From contig NZ_VSSR01000041.1 of assembly GCF_008123515.1 (NCBI RefSeq), positions 17,006 through 81,005 of the forward strand: a stretch of DNA of 64,000 nt, given 5' to 3'. Each line of letters begins with the position of its first letter. The first letter of the stretch is position 1. Positions 16,190 to 23,470 of the stretch are shown here, piece by piece. Below the pieces are notes generated by a model that was not told the origin of the DNA, did no database searches, and saw only the letters and a list, made by a program, of their open reading frames with translations. The translations under genes and the position numbers were made by a program. The DNA comes from Bradyrhizobium cytisi (GTDB taxonomy: Bacteria; Pseudomonadota; Alphaproteobacteria; Rhizobiales; Xanthobacteraceae).

Positions 16190-18055
16190 CTACCAGACCA
16201 CCGGGTGCGCTTCGCCCGTCTGCACATTGATGAAGCCGAGCGGCGCCTGCTCGCACGGCGCCACCAGCACCCAGCTCCAGGGCGCACAGGTCAGCGTCGC
16301 AAACATGAGCCTCTCCGGAAATCCCGGATACCAGCGCGGCCGGAACGTCGGCTCGTACATCCAGTCGACCTTGCGACCTTCCGCATAAAGCGCCTGCATC
16401 TCGTCATCGAGCGCCTGCGCCGAACGGCAGCTCATCAGCCCGCCGACCTCGAAACGCACGGTGGCAACGAGCTCGCCCTCGCGCACCAGCGCCCAGCCGC
16501 CCTGAAGCTCGATCAGCGCGTTGACCGCCTTCGCCATCGCCGCGTCGGACGAGCCGACCACCCAGATGTTGTGCTTGTCGTGCGCCACCGAGCAGGCAAC
16601 AGCTGTCTCCGGCGTGCGCGGACCACAGCCGCGCCAGAACATCTTTGCGACGCGCCCATCGCCGGAAAAGCGATCGACGATGGCGAATTTGGTGATGGCC
16701 TCGCTCTCGTTGCGCTGCACGGCACCGTCACGTACCGGCAGCTCGAGGGTGTAGAATTCGGGATGCCAATGGAAGGGACGGATCACCGCCGCCTTCATCG
16801 TGGCACGGCCAGGCTCGGCCGGCAGTTCGAAATCCTGAAGCTTGATCGAACGCTTGATGTTGATCGTCTGCGTTGCCCAATCCGGCCACTGGATTTCGGG
16901 CACCTGACCAAGATAGCGCTTGCCCTCGGAGACCTGCGCGCCATCGGCCCACACCTCGGCGATCGCGAGCTTGGCGACGTCCGAGAGCAGCACGACGTCG
17001 CCGAAACGCCCCGGGGCCAGACTGCCGACGAACGGCGTGATGCGCATATGCCGCGCCGGGTTGATGGTGAGACACTGGATTGCGATTTCAGGCGCAAGAC
17101 CGGCTTCGATCGCAACCCGCGCATTGTGATCACTGGCGCCGAGCTCGAGCGTGTGGCTGGCGCTGCGGTCATCGGTGGTGAACGCGATCTGCGACCAGTC
17201 CTGCAGACCCTTCGCGAGCAGCCATTTCACGATCTCATCCATCGCGTAGACACGCAGCTCGACGAACAAGCCGCGGGTGAGCTTGTCCCAGGTCTCTTCC
17301 GGAGTCTGCACTTCGTGGTCGGAGGCGAGCCCCGCCGCGGCGAAGGCGTTGATGGAAGGCAGGTCCCGCAGGCCGGAGGCGTGGCCTTCGACGACGCCGC
17401 GTGCTGCGAAGGTCGCCTCGATCATGCCCCAGAGCCGCTTGTAGGAGGGATTGTCGGGATTCCACACCGCCGGCCAATCCATGACCTCGTCGAGCCCGGT
17501 GACCATCAGGCTCTCACCCATGAAGCGAGCCTGCTCGTCGTGGCCATACCAGCCGCCACCCCATTCGTAGGCCGTCGGCGGCACCGCCGATCCAGGCTGC
17601 GGAAAGATCTTGAGCGGTGAGCCGCGGCGGCGTGCCTCGAACCAGAATTCGAGATTACGCGCGCCGTTGACGTTGGAGAACTCGTGGCTCGCCTCGCAGG
17701 TCCAGGTATTGCCATGGGGCAGCACCAGTGCCGCCTCCCATTCCGGCGTCAGATGCGAGCTTTCGATGTGCTTGTGCACCTCGCCGAAGCCGGGGACGGC
17801 CGCAAGATCCGGCCGATGCACGCGCTCGCGGACCTCGCCGGGATAGCTGCCGGCCGGCCCGACCCAGGCAATGCGCCGGCCCTTGAAGACGATCTCCTGA
17901 TCCTCGCTCCAGGTGCGGCTGTGCACATCGAGCAATCTGCCGACCCGCAAGGAGCGATCGGCCGGGCGCCGGCCGAGCGCCGTCAGCACCAGGTCCTGGC
18001 GGATGCGAACCTCGTCGGGCGCGTTGATCAGGAGGTCGTCGGGGATTGCATTCAT
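16190..18055 (-). CDS. ade: Adenine deaminase (Ade family)
   Basis: 621 residues from the ATG at 18055. It belongs to the metal-dependent amidohydrolases. The first metal site is in VPGFGEVHKHIESSH (~90-105), where most family members have GFIDxHxHIESS, so HxH is kept. Further family motifs are VEGHASGL, ASDHEVQTPEE and FTTDDRSASH. The C-terminal adenine deaminase domain (~430-621) carries AVACSVAHDKHNIWVVGSS. It converts adenine to hypoxanthine and ammonia in the cytosol. It is slightly longer than the E. coli enzyme (588). It sits between the TetR gene and the purine permease gene in one operon, so it may be induced by the purine that the TetR protein senses. Confidence 0.88.
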   Translation of the reverse strand: MNAIPDDLLINAPDEVRIRQDLVLTALGRRPADRSLRVGRLLDVHSRTWSEDQEIVFKGRRIAWVGPAGSYPGEVRERVHRPDLAAVPGFGEVHKHIESSHLTPEWEAALVLPHGNTWTCEASHEFSNVNGARNLEFWFEARRRGSPLKIFPQPGSAVPPTAYEWGGGWYGHDEQARFMGESLMVTGLDEVMDWPAVWNPDNPSYKRLWGMIEATFAARGVVEGHASGLRDLPSINAFAAAGLASDHEVQTPEETWDKLTRGLFVELRVYAMDEIVKWLLAKGLQDWSQIAFTTDDRSASHTLELGASDHNARVAIEAGLAPEIAIQCLTINPARHMRITPFVGSLAPGRFGDVVLLSDVAKLAIAEVWADGAQVSEGKRYLGQVPEIQWPDWATQTINIKRSIKLQDFELPAEPGRATMKAAVIRPFHWHPEFYTLELPVRDGAVQRNESEAITKFAIVDRFSGDGRVAKMFWRGCGPRTPETAVACSVAHDKHNIWVVGSSDAAMAKAVNALIELQGGWALVREGELVATVRFEVGGLMSCRSAQALDDEMQALYAEGRKVDWMYEPTFRPRWYPGFPERLMFATLTCAPWSWVLVAPCEQAPLGFINVQTGEAHPVVW

Positions 18056-18063
18056 GGCCTGCC

Positions 18064-18732
18064 TCACTCTACGCCGGCGCTCTCGCGCGCGGTGGTTCGC
18101 TTGCGCGGCGATTTGCCAGCCTTGCCGTTGCGCGCCGCAGCGGCATCGCGCTGACGGACATCCTTCAGAAGGGTCGTGAGCGCCCACTCGACCGTGTCGG
18201 CGATCTCGACGCTGGACATGCCAAAGTCCTCACGCATCGCATTCCAGGCCAGCACGTTGTTGAGATAGGACGCGACCGCCTCCGCCTGGCGGACCTCCTT
18301 TGCGGGGAGGTGCCGCGCCAGCGGCGCCATCGCCTTGCGATGCTGCTCGATCAGGTGCCGCCGGAAGCCGGCACGCACCCGGCGGCCGGCCCGCGTCATC
18401 GCAATGGCACGCGCCAGATGCGGATGACGGTCGAACCGCTTGCACAGCTTGCGGAAAATCTCCGGCAGCTCGTCGGGCGAGGTGAAGGGAATATAGCTGA
18501 AGACGTTGTCCTCGATCCACTCGCCGGCCGCCGCAAATAGCTCAGCGCGGGTCTTGAAGTGCCGGTAGATGGTACGCTCGGCCACTTTTGCGCGCTTGGC
18601 GACCGCGGCCATGGAAATGTCGTCCGCCGCCTCGTCCTCCAGCGTCTCGACAAAAGCCGCGACGATGCGCTGCCGCGTCATCTCGGCATATTCGTCGCGG
18701 AGGCTGACGACATGTCGCTTTGCTGTACTCAT
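18064..18732 (-). CDS. TetR/AcrR-family regulator of the adenine operon
   Basis: 222 residues. The N-terminal helix-turn-helix is canonical (DEYAEMTRQRIVAAFVETLE, AAVAKRAKVAERTIYRHFKT). The C-terminal ligand domain is helical, and the tail is Lys/Arg-rich (GKAGKSPRKRTTARES). It is the first gene of the tetR-ade-permease operon. An 18-bp palindrome overlaps its start codon (18731-18748), so autorepression of the whole operon is likely. A purine base or nucleoside is the natural candidate ligand, but this is inferred from context only. Confidence 0.88.
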   Translation of the reverse strand: MSTAKRHVVSLRDEYAEMTRQRIVAAFVETLEDEAADDISMAAVAKRAKVAERTIYRHFKTRAELFAAAGEWIEDNVFSYIPFTSPDELPEIFRKLCKRFDRHPHLARAIAMTRAGRRVRAGFRRHLIEQHRKAMAPLARHLPAKEVRQAEAVASYLNNVLAWNAMREDFGMSSVEIADTVEWALTTLLKDVRQRDAAAARNGKAGKSPRKRTTARESAGVE

Positions 18733-18748
18733 GTCATAAGTCTGACAT
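18731..18748. promoter_or_regulatory. Probable TetR operator overlapping the regulator's start codon
   Basis: ATGTCA TAAGTC TGACAT is a perfect inverted repeat with 6-bp arms. Reading the minus strand, its last arm contains the start codon of the TetR gene. Binding here would block translation start and transcription of the operon. Confidence 0.65.
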
Positions 18749-18964
18749 CAGGCGGATTGGAGGGTCAAGCCGAGACTTGAGGCACACGCCGCCGCGACAA
18801 TGGGCGTCGGCATGCTCTGGGGCCGGGCGGCCCATGCGGGCACGGCTATGCCTGCCGCCTGAAAAATGGACTTTTGCGCGCTGCCAAAATCGGATCTGCT
18901 CTGCCGAGAACTGCGCGCAACGGCGTCGCGCGGACGGCAAGGAAGCCGACGGAGGGAGCTGATC

Positions 18965-19978
18965 ATGAACGGGCTTGGCGGGTTGAACAAATCGCCTGAG
19001 GGCGTGGTCATCGGACTGGTTCAATTGCAATTGCCGGTCGTCGTGACCAAGGCCGATCTCGCCAAGCAGACCGAGCGCATCGTCTGGATGGTCGGCAAGG
19101 CGCGCCGCAATCTCTCCACCATGGATATGGTGGTGTTTCCCGAATACTCGCTGCACGGCCTCTCGATGGACACCAATCCCGAGATCATGTGCCGGCTCGA
19201 CGGGCCCGAGGTCGCGGCATTCAAGAAGGCCTGCATCGACAACAAGATCTGGGGCTGCTTCTCCATCATGGAGTTCAACCCGCATGGTAACCCCTACAAT
19301 TCGGGCCTGATCATCGACGACCACGGCGAGATCAAGCTCTATTACCGAAAACTCCATCCCTGGATTCCGGTCGAGCCGTGGGAGCCGGGCGATATCGGCA
19401 TTCCCGTGATCGAGGGACCGAACGGCGCGAAGATCGCGCTCATCATCTGCCATGACGGCATGTTCCCGGAGATGGCGCGCGAATGCGCCTATAAGGGCGC
19501 TGAGATCATGATCCGGATCGCCGGCTACACTGCGCCGATCCGCGAGGCTTGGCGCTTCACCAACCAGGCCAATTCGTTCCAGAACTTGATGGTGACGGCC
19601 AACGTCTGCATGTGCGGCTCGGACGGCTCGTTCGATTCCATGGGCGAAGGCATGATCGTCAATTTCGACGGCACCATGCTGGCCCACGGCACCAATGGCC
19701 GGGCGGACGAGATCATCACAGCAGAAGTGCGACCCGATCTCGTGCGCGAGGCCCGCATCAACTGGGGCGTCGAAAACAACATCTACCAGATCTGGCACCG
19801 CGGCTATGTCGCGGTGAAGGGCGGCGCAATGGACTGCCCCTACACCTTCATGCAGGACATGGTCGCGGGCACCTACCGGCTGCCATGGGAAGATCAGGTA
19901 AAGATCACCGACGGCAGCTCCTGCGGGTTCCCGACCCCGAGCCGGATGTACGGCAAGACGGCGAAAGCGGCCGAATAG
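18965..19978 (+). CDS. amiF: Formamidase (nitrilase superfamily, AmiF-like)
   Basis: 337 residues from the ATG at 18965, which has CGGAGGGAG upstream. The nitrilase triad is visible: Glu60 in VVFPEYS, Lys129 in YYRKLHPW, Cys162 in IICHDGMFPE. GCFSIMEFNPHGNPYNSGLI, GEGMIVNFDGTMLAHGTNGR and LPWEDQVKITDGSSCGFPTP follow the formamidase/aliphatic amidase branch, closest in pattern and length to Helicobacter AmiF. The enzyme hydrolyses formamide to formate and ammonia. It is divergent from the tetR-ade operon, so both may share the intergenic control region. Aliphatic amidase (AmiE) is the alternative, but AmiE is longer and the internal motifs favour AmiF. Confidence 0.85.
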   Translation: MNGLGGLNKSPEGVVIGLVQLQLPVVVTKADLAKQTERIVWMVGKARRNLSTMDMVVFPEYSLHGLSMDTNPEIMCRLDGPEVAAFKKACIDNKIWGCFSIMEFNPHGNPYNSGLIIDDHGEIKLYYRKLHPWIPVEPWEPGDIGIPVIEGPNGAKIALIICHDGMFPEMARECAYKGAEIMIRIAGYTAPIREAWRFTNQANSFQNLMVTANVCMCGSDGSFDSMGEGMIVNFDGTMLAHGTNGRADEIITAEVRPDLVREARINWGVENNIYQIWHRGYVAVKGGAMDCPYTFMQDMVAGTYRLPWEDQVKITDGSSCGFPTPSRMYGKTAKAAE

Positions 19979-20006
19979 CCCGCTTTCTGCAAAAGACGCG
20001 ACATTC

Positions 20007-20022
20007 TGGCACGGTTGTTGCT
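20007..20022 (+). promoter_or_regulatory. Sigma-54 promoter of dctA
   Basis: TGGCACGGTTGTTGCT matches the -24/-12 consensus TGGCAC-N5-TTGCW with exact GG to GC spacing. It lies 42 bp upstream of the dctA ATG. DctD/RpoN control of dctA is well known in rhizobia; no dctB or dctD is in the window. Confidence 0.85.
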
Positions 20023-20063
20023 CCTATTAACGATCAAGACGTCGTTGAAACGGGGGATTTGTC

Positions 20064-21383
20064 ATGTCGACCATTGCCGCGGCCCCGGCCGCAGAGCGCA
20101 AGCCACTTTACGCCTCGCTGTTCGTCCAGGTTCTGGCGGCGCTGATCCTGGGCATCATCCTCGGCGTGGTCGCCCCGGACTTCGCCATCAGCCTCAAGAT
20201 CCTCAGCGACGCCTTCCTGAAGCTGATCTCGATGATCGTGGCGCCGATCGTGTTCTGCGTCGTCGTGCACGGCATTGCCGGCGCCGGCGATCTCAAGAAG
20301 GTCGGGCGGGTCGGCGTCAAGGCGTTGCTCTATTTCGAGGTGATGACCACCGTGGCGCTCGTTGTCGGGCTCATCCTCGCCTACCTCTTCGGTCCCGGCC
20401 ATGGCATGAACATCGATCCCTCGACGCTCGATGCCAAGGCGCTCAACACCTATGCCGACAACGCCCACAAGCTGCAAGGCGCCGGCATCGGCTCCTTCCT
20501 GCTCAACGTGATTCCCAGCACGTCGTTCGACGCGCTGTCACGCAACGACGTGCTTCAGGTGCTGTTCTTCGCGGTGCTGTTTGGCGTCGGCCTCGCGCTG
20601 GTCGGTGGAGAAAAGGGCAAGCTCGTCACGTCGATTATCGACGCGGCGTCAACCGTGCTGTTCCGCGTCATGGGGCTGATCGTCCGCGTCGCCCCGCTCG
20701 GCGTGCTGGGCGCGGTCGCCTACACGGTCGGCAAATATGGCGTCGGCTCGCTGAAGCAGCTGGTCTCGCTGGTGATGCTGTTCTACGTCTCGGTCGGCAT
20801 CTTCGTCCTCGGCGTGCTCGGCAGCGTGATGGCACTCGCCGGCATCAACATCCTCAAGTTCCTCTCCTACCTGCGCGAGGAGCTGACCATCGTGCTCGCG
20901 ACCGCCTCCTCCGACGCGGTGCTTCCTCAGATCATGAAGAAGCTGGAGCGGATGGGGGTGAAGGATTCCGTCGTCGGCCTCGTCATTCCGACCGGCTATT
21001 CCTTCAACCTCGACGCCTTCTCGATCTACCTGACGCTTGCCGTCGTCTTCATCGCGCAGGCCACCAACACGCCACTGTCGTTCGGCGATCTTCTGCTGGT
21101 GTTGGGCGTCTCCCTGATCACGTCAAAGGGCGCGCATGGCGTACCGGGCTCGGCGATCGTGATCCTGGCCGCGACGCTGAACGCAGTGCCGAGCATTCCG
21201 GCGATCGGCCTCGTGCTGGTGCTGTCGGTCGACTGGTTCATCGGCATGGCCCGCGCAGTCGGCAACCTCATCGGCAATTGCGTTGCGACGGTCGTCGTGG
21301 CCGCCTGGGAAGGCGACCTCGACCGCGCCAAGGCAACCAAGGTTCTCGGGGGCGGCGAGCTCGTCGACGTGACCGAGGGCTAG
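20064..21383 (+). CDS. dctA: C4-dicarboxylate/proton symporter DctA
   Basis: 439 residues, the usual DctA size. The transporter core motifs of the DAACS family are present: FLKLISMIVAPIVFCVVVHG, LREELTIVLATASSDAVLPQ, VIPTGYSFNLDAFSIYLTLA, and TSKGAHGVPGSAIVILAATL. It imports succinate, fumarate and malate with protons across the inner membrane and is the main carbon uptake system of bacteroids and free-living rhizobia. A consensus sigma-54 promoter precedes it, and GGGGGA lies before the ATG. It is convergent with the STN-domain gene, with stops 10 bp apart. Confidence 0.95.
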   Translation: MSTIAAAPAAERKPLYASLFVQVLAALILGIILGVVAPDFAISLKILSDAFLKLISMIVAPIVFCVVVHGIAGAGDLKKVGRVGVKALLYFEVMTTVALVVGLILAYLFGPGHGMNIDPSTLDAKALNTYADNAHKLQGAGIGSFLLNVIPSTSFDALSRNDVLQVLFFAVLFGVGLALVGGEKGKLVTSIIDAASTVLFRVMGLIVRVAPLGVLGAVAYTVGKYGVGSLKQLVSLVMLFYVSVGIFVLGVLGSVMALAGINILKFLSYLREELTIVLATASSDAVLPQIMKKLERMGVKDSVVGLVIPTGYSFNLDAFSIYLTLAVVFIAQATNTPLSFGDLLLVLGVSLITSKGAHGVPGSAIVILAATLNAVPSIPAIGLVLVLSVDWFIGMARAVGNLIGNCVATVVVAAWEGDLDRAKATKVLGGGELVDVTEG

Positions 21384-21393
21384 GCCGCGGCGC

Positions 21394-21825
21394 TTAGCGC
21401 AGGTGCCCACGCTCAAAATGGCTGCGCTCCGCTGCTGTTAGCGGGGGCCTGGCCGCATTCGCCGGCGTCACCGCAGCGACCACGGCGGTGCTGGATCGCT
21501 GCGGCGCCAGCACCAGCACGTCGACGCCCTCAGCGGTGACCTGCATCGCATAATCATGGCCGCTGAGGAGCCGAGCCACCACCCGCCGCAGTGGTCCATC
21601 GAAGACCCCCGTGGTCTGCGTATCGAGCGCATCGATGGTGCGATAACGCAGATTGAAGTGCTCCTGCAGCGCCGCCAGCACATCTTGGAGCGAAGCGTCG
21701 TGGACTTCGAGGTGCACGGCCTCCGGCCCACCTGCGACCTTCACTTCGGCCGACGCAGCTTGACCGAAGGCCAGGAGAACGGCAGACGCGATCACGAGGA
21801 GCAGCGATGGTCGCAGCGTTGTCAT
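21394..21825 (-). CDS. Exported STN-domain (secretin/TonB short N-terminal) protein
   Basis: 143 residues. A signal peptide (MTTLRPSLLLVIASAVLLAF, cleavage after ASA) precedes a single STN-like domain (VHLEVHDASLQDVLAALQEH, FNLRYRTIDALDTQTTGVFD, LLSGHDYAMQVTAEGVDVLV). STN domains usually form the periplasmic N-terminus of secretins and TonB-dependent receptors; here the domain stands alone without a barrel. The start at 21825 overlaps the stop of the sulfotransferase gene by 4 bp (ATGA), so translation is probably coupled. Its partner is unknown. Confidence 0.75.
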   Translation of the reverse strand: MTTLRPSLLLVIASAVLLAFGQAASAEVKVAGGPEAVHLEVHDASLQDVLAALQEHFNLRYRTIDALDTQTTGVFDGPLRRVVARLLSGHDYAMQVTAEGVDVLVLAPQRSSTAVVAAVTPANAARPPLTAAERSHFERGHLR

Positions 21826-23381
21826 GCCAGCTCCGCCTCCGGAATCTCGCGCGCCAGGCGCTCGCGCAGCGGTTTCAGCCGATCGGCATGGTGACGCCAT
21901 TTGCCGACCGAGGAGGCGTAGACCGGTCGGCGCACCTGTACGGCACTGGCTGTTGCCGATGGCGCCGGGCTTTCATGAAAGCGCATCACCCCATCTTCCC
22001 AGGGCAGCCCGAGAAAGCGGATGATGTGCTGGCTTGCCGCCGTCTGATCCCGCACAATATCCTCGTAGTTGATTTCCATGAGCACATCCGGCGGCAGCAC
22101 AGCGCGCCAGTGCCGCGACAGACGGCGGTACGCCAGATAATACTCCGCAAGCTCGGTCTGCTGATATGAGAACGAGAACTTGCCGCGGAAGTGCGCCTTG
22201 TAGATCGCCCAGCACGAATCGATCGGATGCCGTTGCACGAGGATGATCTTCGCGGACGGAAGCGCCGCGTGAATGAGGCCACAATAAAGGTAGTTCTCCA
22301 GCGTTTTGTCGATGAAACGCACATTGACCGGCACGCGAAGCGCCGCGGCTGAATCCAGATAGCGCCTGCCGATGCCTTCGGGGTCGCGGCCGCCCGGACG
22401 CTTCGTAATCGCGCGGCGCATCTCAGCCGCGAACGCGCCGGTCTCGCCTGCGGAATCCATCGCCGAGTGGCTCGCGATGATTCGCTCCACCAGCGTCGTG
22501 CCGGTGCGCGGCAGGCCGGTGACGAAGACGGGCGCAGCGTCGGCATAGCCGCTCGGCGCTGCATCGATCCAGCATCGCGTGTGCGCCTGGATGATGGCAT
22601 CGATCTCGGCAATTTCGGCGGCCGGATCACGGGGAAGCGATCGACGCTGCAAATCGCAGCCCGCCTTGACATGATCGAAGGCGCGCCCCCAGAGCTCGAC
22701 GTCCTCGTATTCCTTGCCGAGCGCAAAACGGAGCATGATTTCGCTCGAGGCGGACAAACCTCCCTCACCGATCAGCGCTTCCATCTCGTCGATATGATTG
22801 TGATTGGAGCTCTGAATACGCAGGTCCGATCGCAAATAGTGCGCAAGGCCGTAATGGCGGTCGCAGGCAACGGCCGCATCGCAATGCGCTTCGGCATCGC
22901 CGAGTGCGCCGATCATCCGCTCGGCAGCAGCCAGGTTGAAGAGATATTGCGGCACGCCCGGCCGCCCGAGGACGGCGCGACGAAAGAGCTCTCTTGCCCG
23001 CTGCTGTAGCCCGAGCAGACCAAACATCGCGCCAACCGCATCGAGCGCATCCGGCGTATCGTCGAGATGCCGTGCCGCGACGTCCGTCGCCGCACAGGCC
23101 TGACGTGTCTCGCCGGTCATGAACAGGCATTTCGCGCGCAATACCAGCGCAATCGGATTCGTCGGCGCCAGTGCGACGGTACGATCGGCGCTGACGGCTG
23201 CTGCATCGTGCCGGCCTCGCAGCAGCGCAGTTTCTGTCAGCAATGCCCAGGCACGCCACTCGGAAGGATTCCGTCCGAGAATGCCCGCGCAAATCTGCTC
23301 GGCGACATCCAGTTTGCCTCCGGCAAACGCATCGCGCGCCGCATCGATCGAAGCGGCGCTTCCTGAGGGCGCAACATTCAC
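21822..23381 (-). CDS. TPR-containing sulfotransferase
   Basis: 519 residues from a GTG at 23381 with GGAG at good spacing. A GTG at 23474 would add 31 residues and overlap the upstream stop, but has a weaker ribosome site. The first half has TPR-like helix pairs (AARDAFAGGKLDVAEQICAG, SEWRAWALLTETALLRGRHD, RARELFRRAVLGRPGVPQYL). The second half is a sulfotransferase with the PAPS 5'-phosphosulfate loop VTGLPRTGTTLVERIIASHS and the 3'-phosphate region VQRHPIDSCWAIYKAHF. It would transfer sulfate from PAPS to an unknown acceptor. The gene sits between a secreted phosphoesterase and the STN protein, on one strand with short gaps. Confidence 0.85.
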   Translation of the reverse strand: MNVAPSGSAASIDAARDAFAGGKLDVAEQICAGILGRNPSEWRAWALLTETALLRGRHDAAAVSADRTVALAPTNPIALVLRAKCLFMTGETRQACAATDVAARHLDDTPDALDAVGAMFGLLGLQQRARELFRRAVLGRPGVPQYLFNLAAAERMIGALGDAEAHCDAAVACDRHYGLAHYLRSDLRIQSSNHNHIDEMEALIGEGGLSASSEIMLRFALGKEYEDVELWGRAFDHVKAGCDLQRRSLPRDPAAEIAEIDAIIQAHTRCWIDAAPSGYADAAPVFVTGLPRTGTTLVERIIASHSAMDSAGETGAFAAEMRRAITKRPGGRDPEGIGRRYLDSAAALRVPVNVRFIDKTLENYLYCGLIHAALPSAKIILVQRHPIDSCWAIYKAHFRGKFSFSYQQTELAEYYLAYRRLSRHWRAVLPPDVLMEINYEDIVRDQTAASQHIIRFLGLPWEDGVMRFHESPAPSATASAVQVRRPVYASSVGKWRHHADRLKPLRERLAREIPEAELA

Positions 23382-23470
23382 GCAAAGTGCTCCATGCAAC
23401 GACGAGTGATGAAATCGACCCGGTGGCAAGTCAGCCTCCGGGTCGACAAGTCTAAGATTATGAGTTGTGA

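Noticed and set aside
17684..18154. 156-codon frame on the plus strand
   Set aside because: Antisense to adenine deaminase, no ribosome site, shadow-like composition.
18838..18855. GGGCACGGCTATGCC as a sigma-54 promoter for formamidase
   Set aside because: Correct spacing is reached only by shifting to a GG with a poor -24 context; match too weak to claim.
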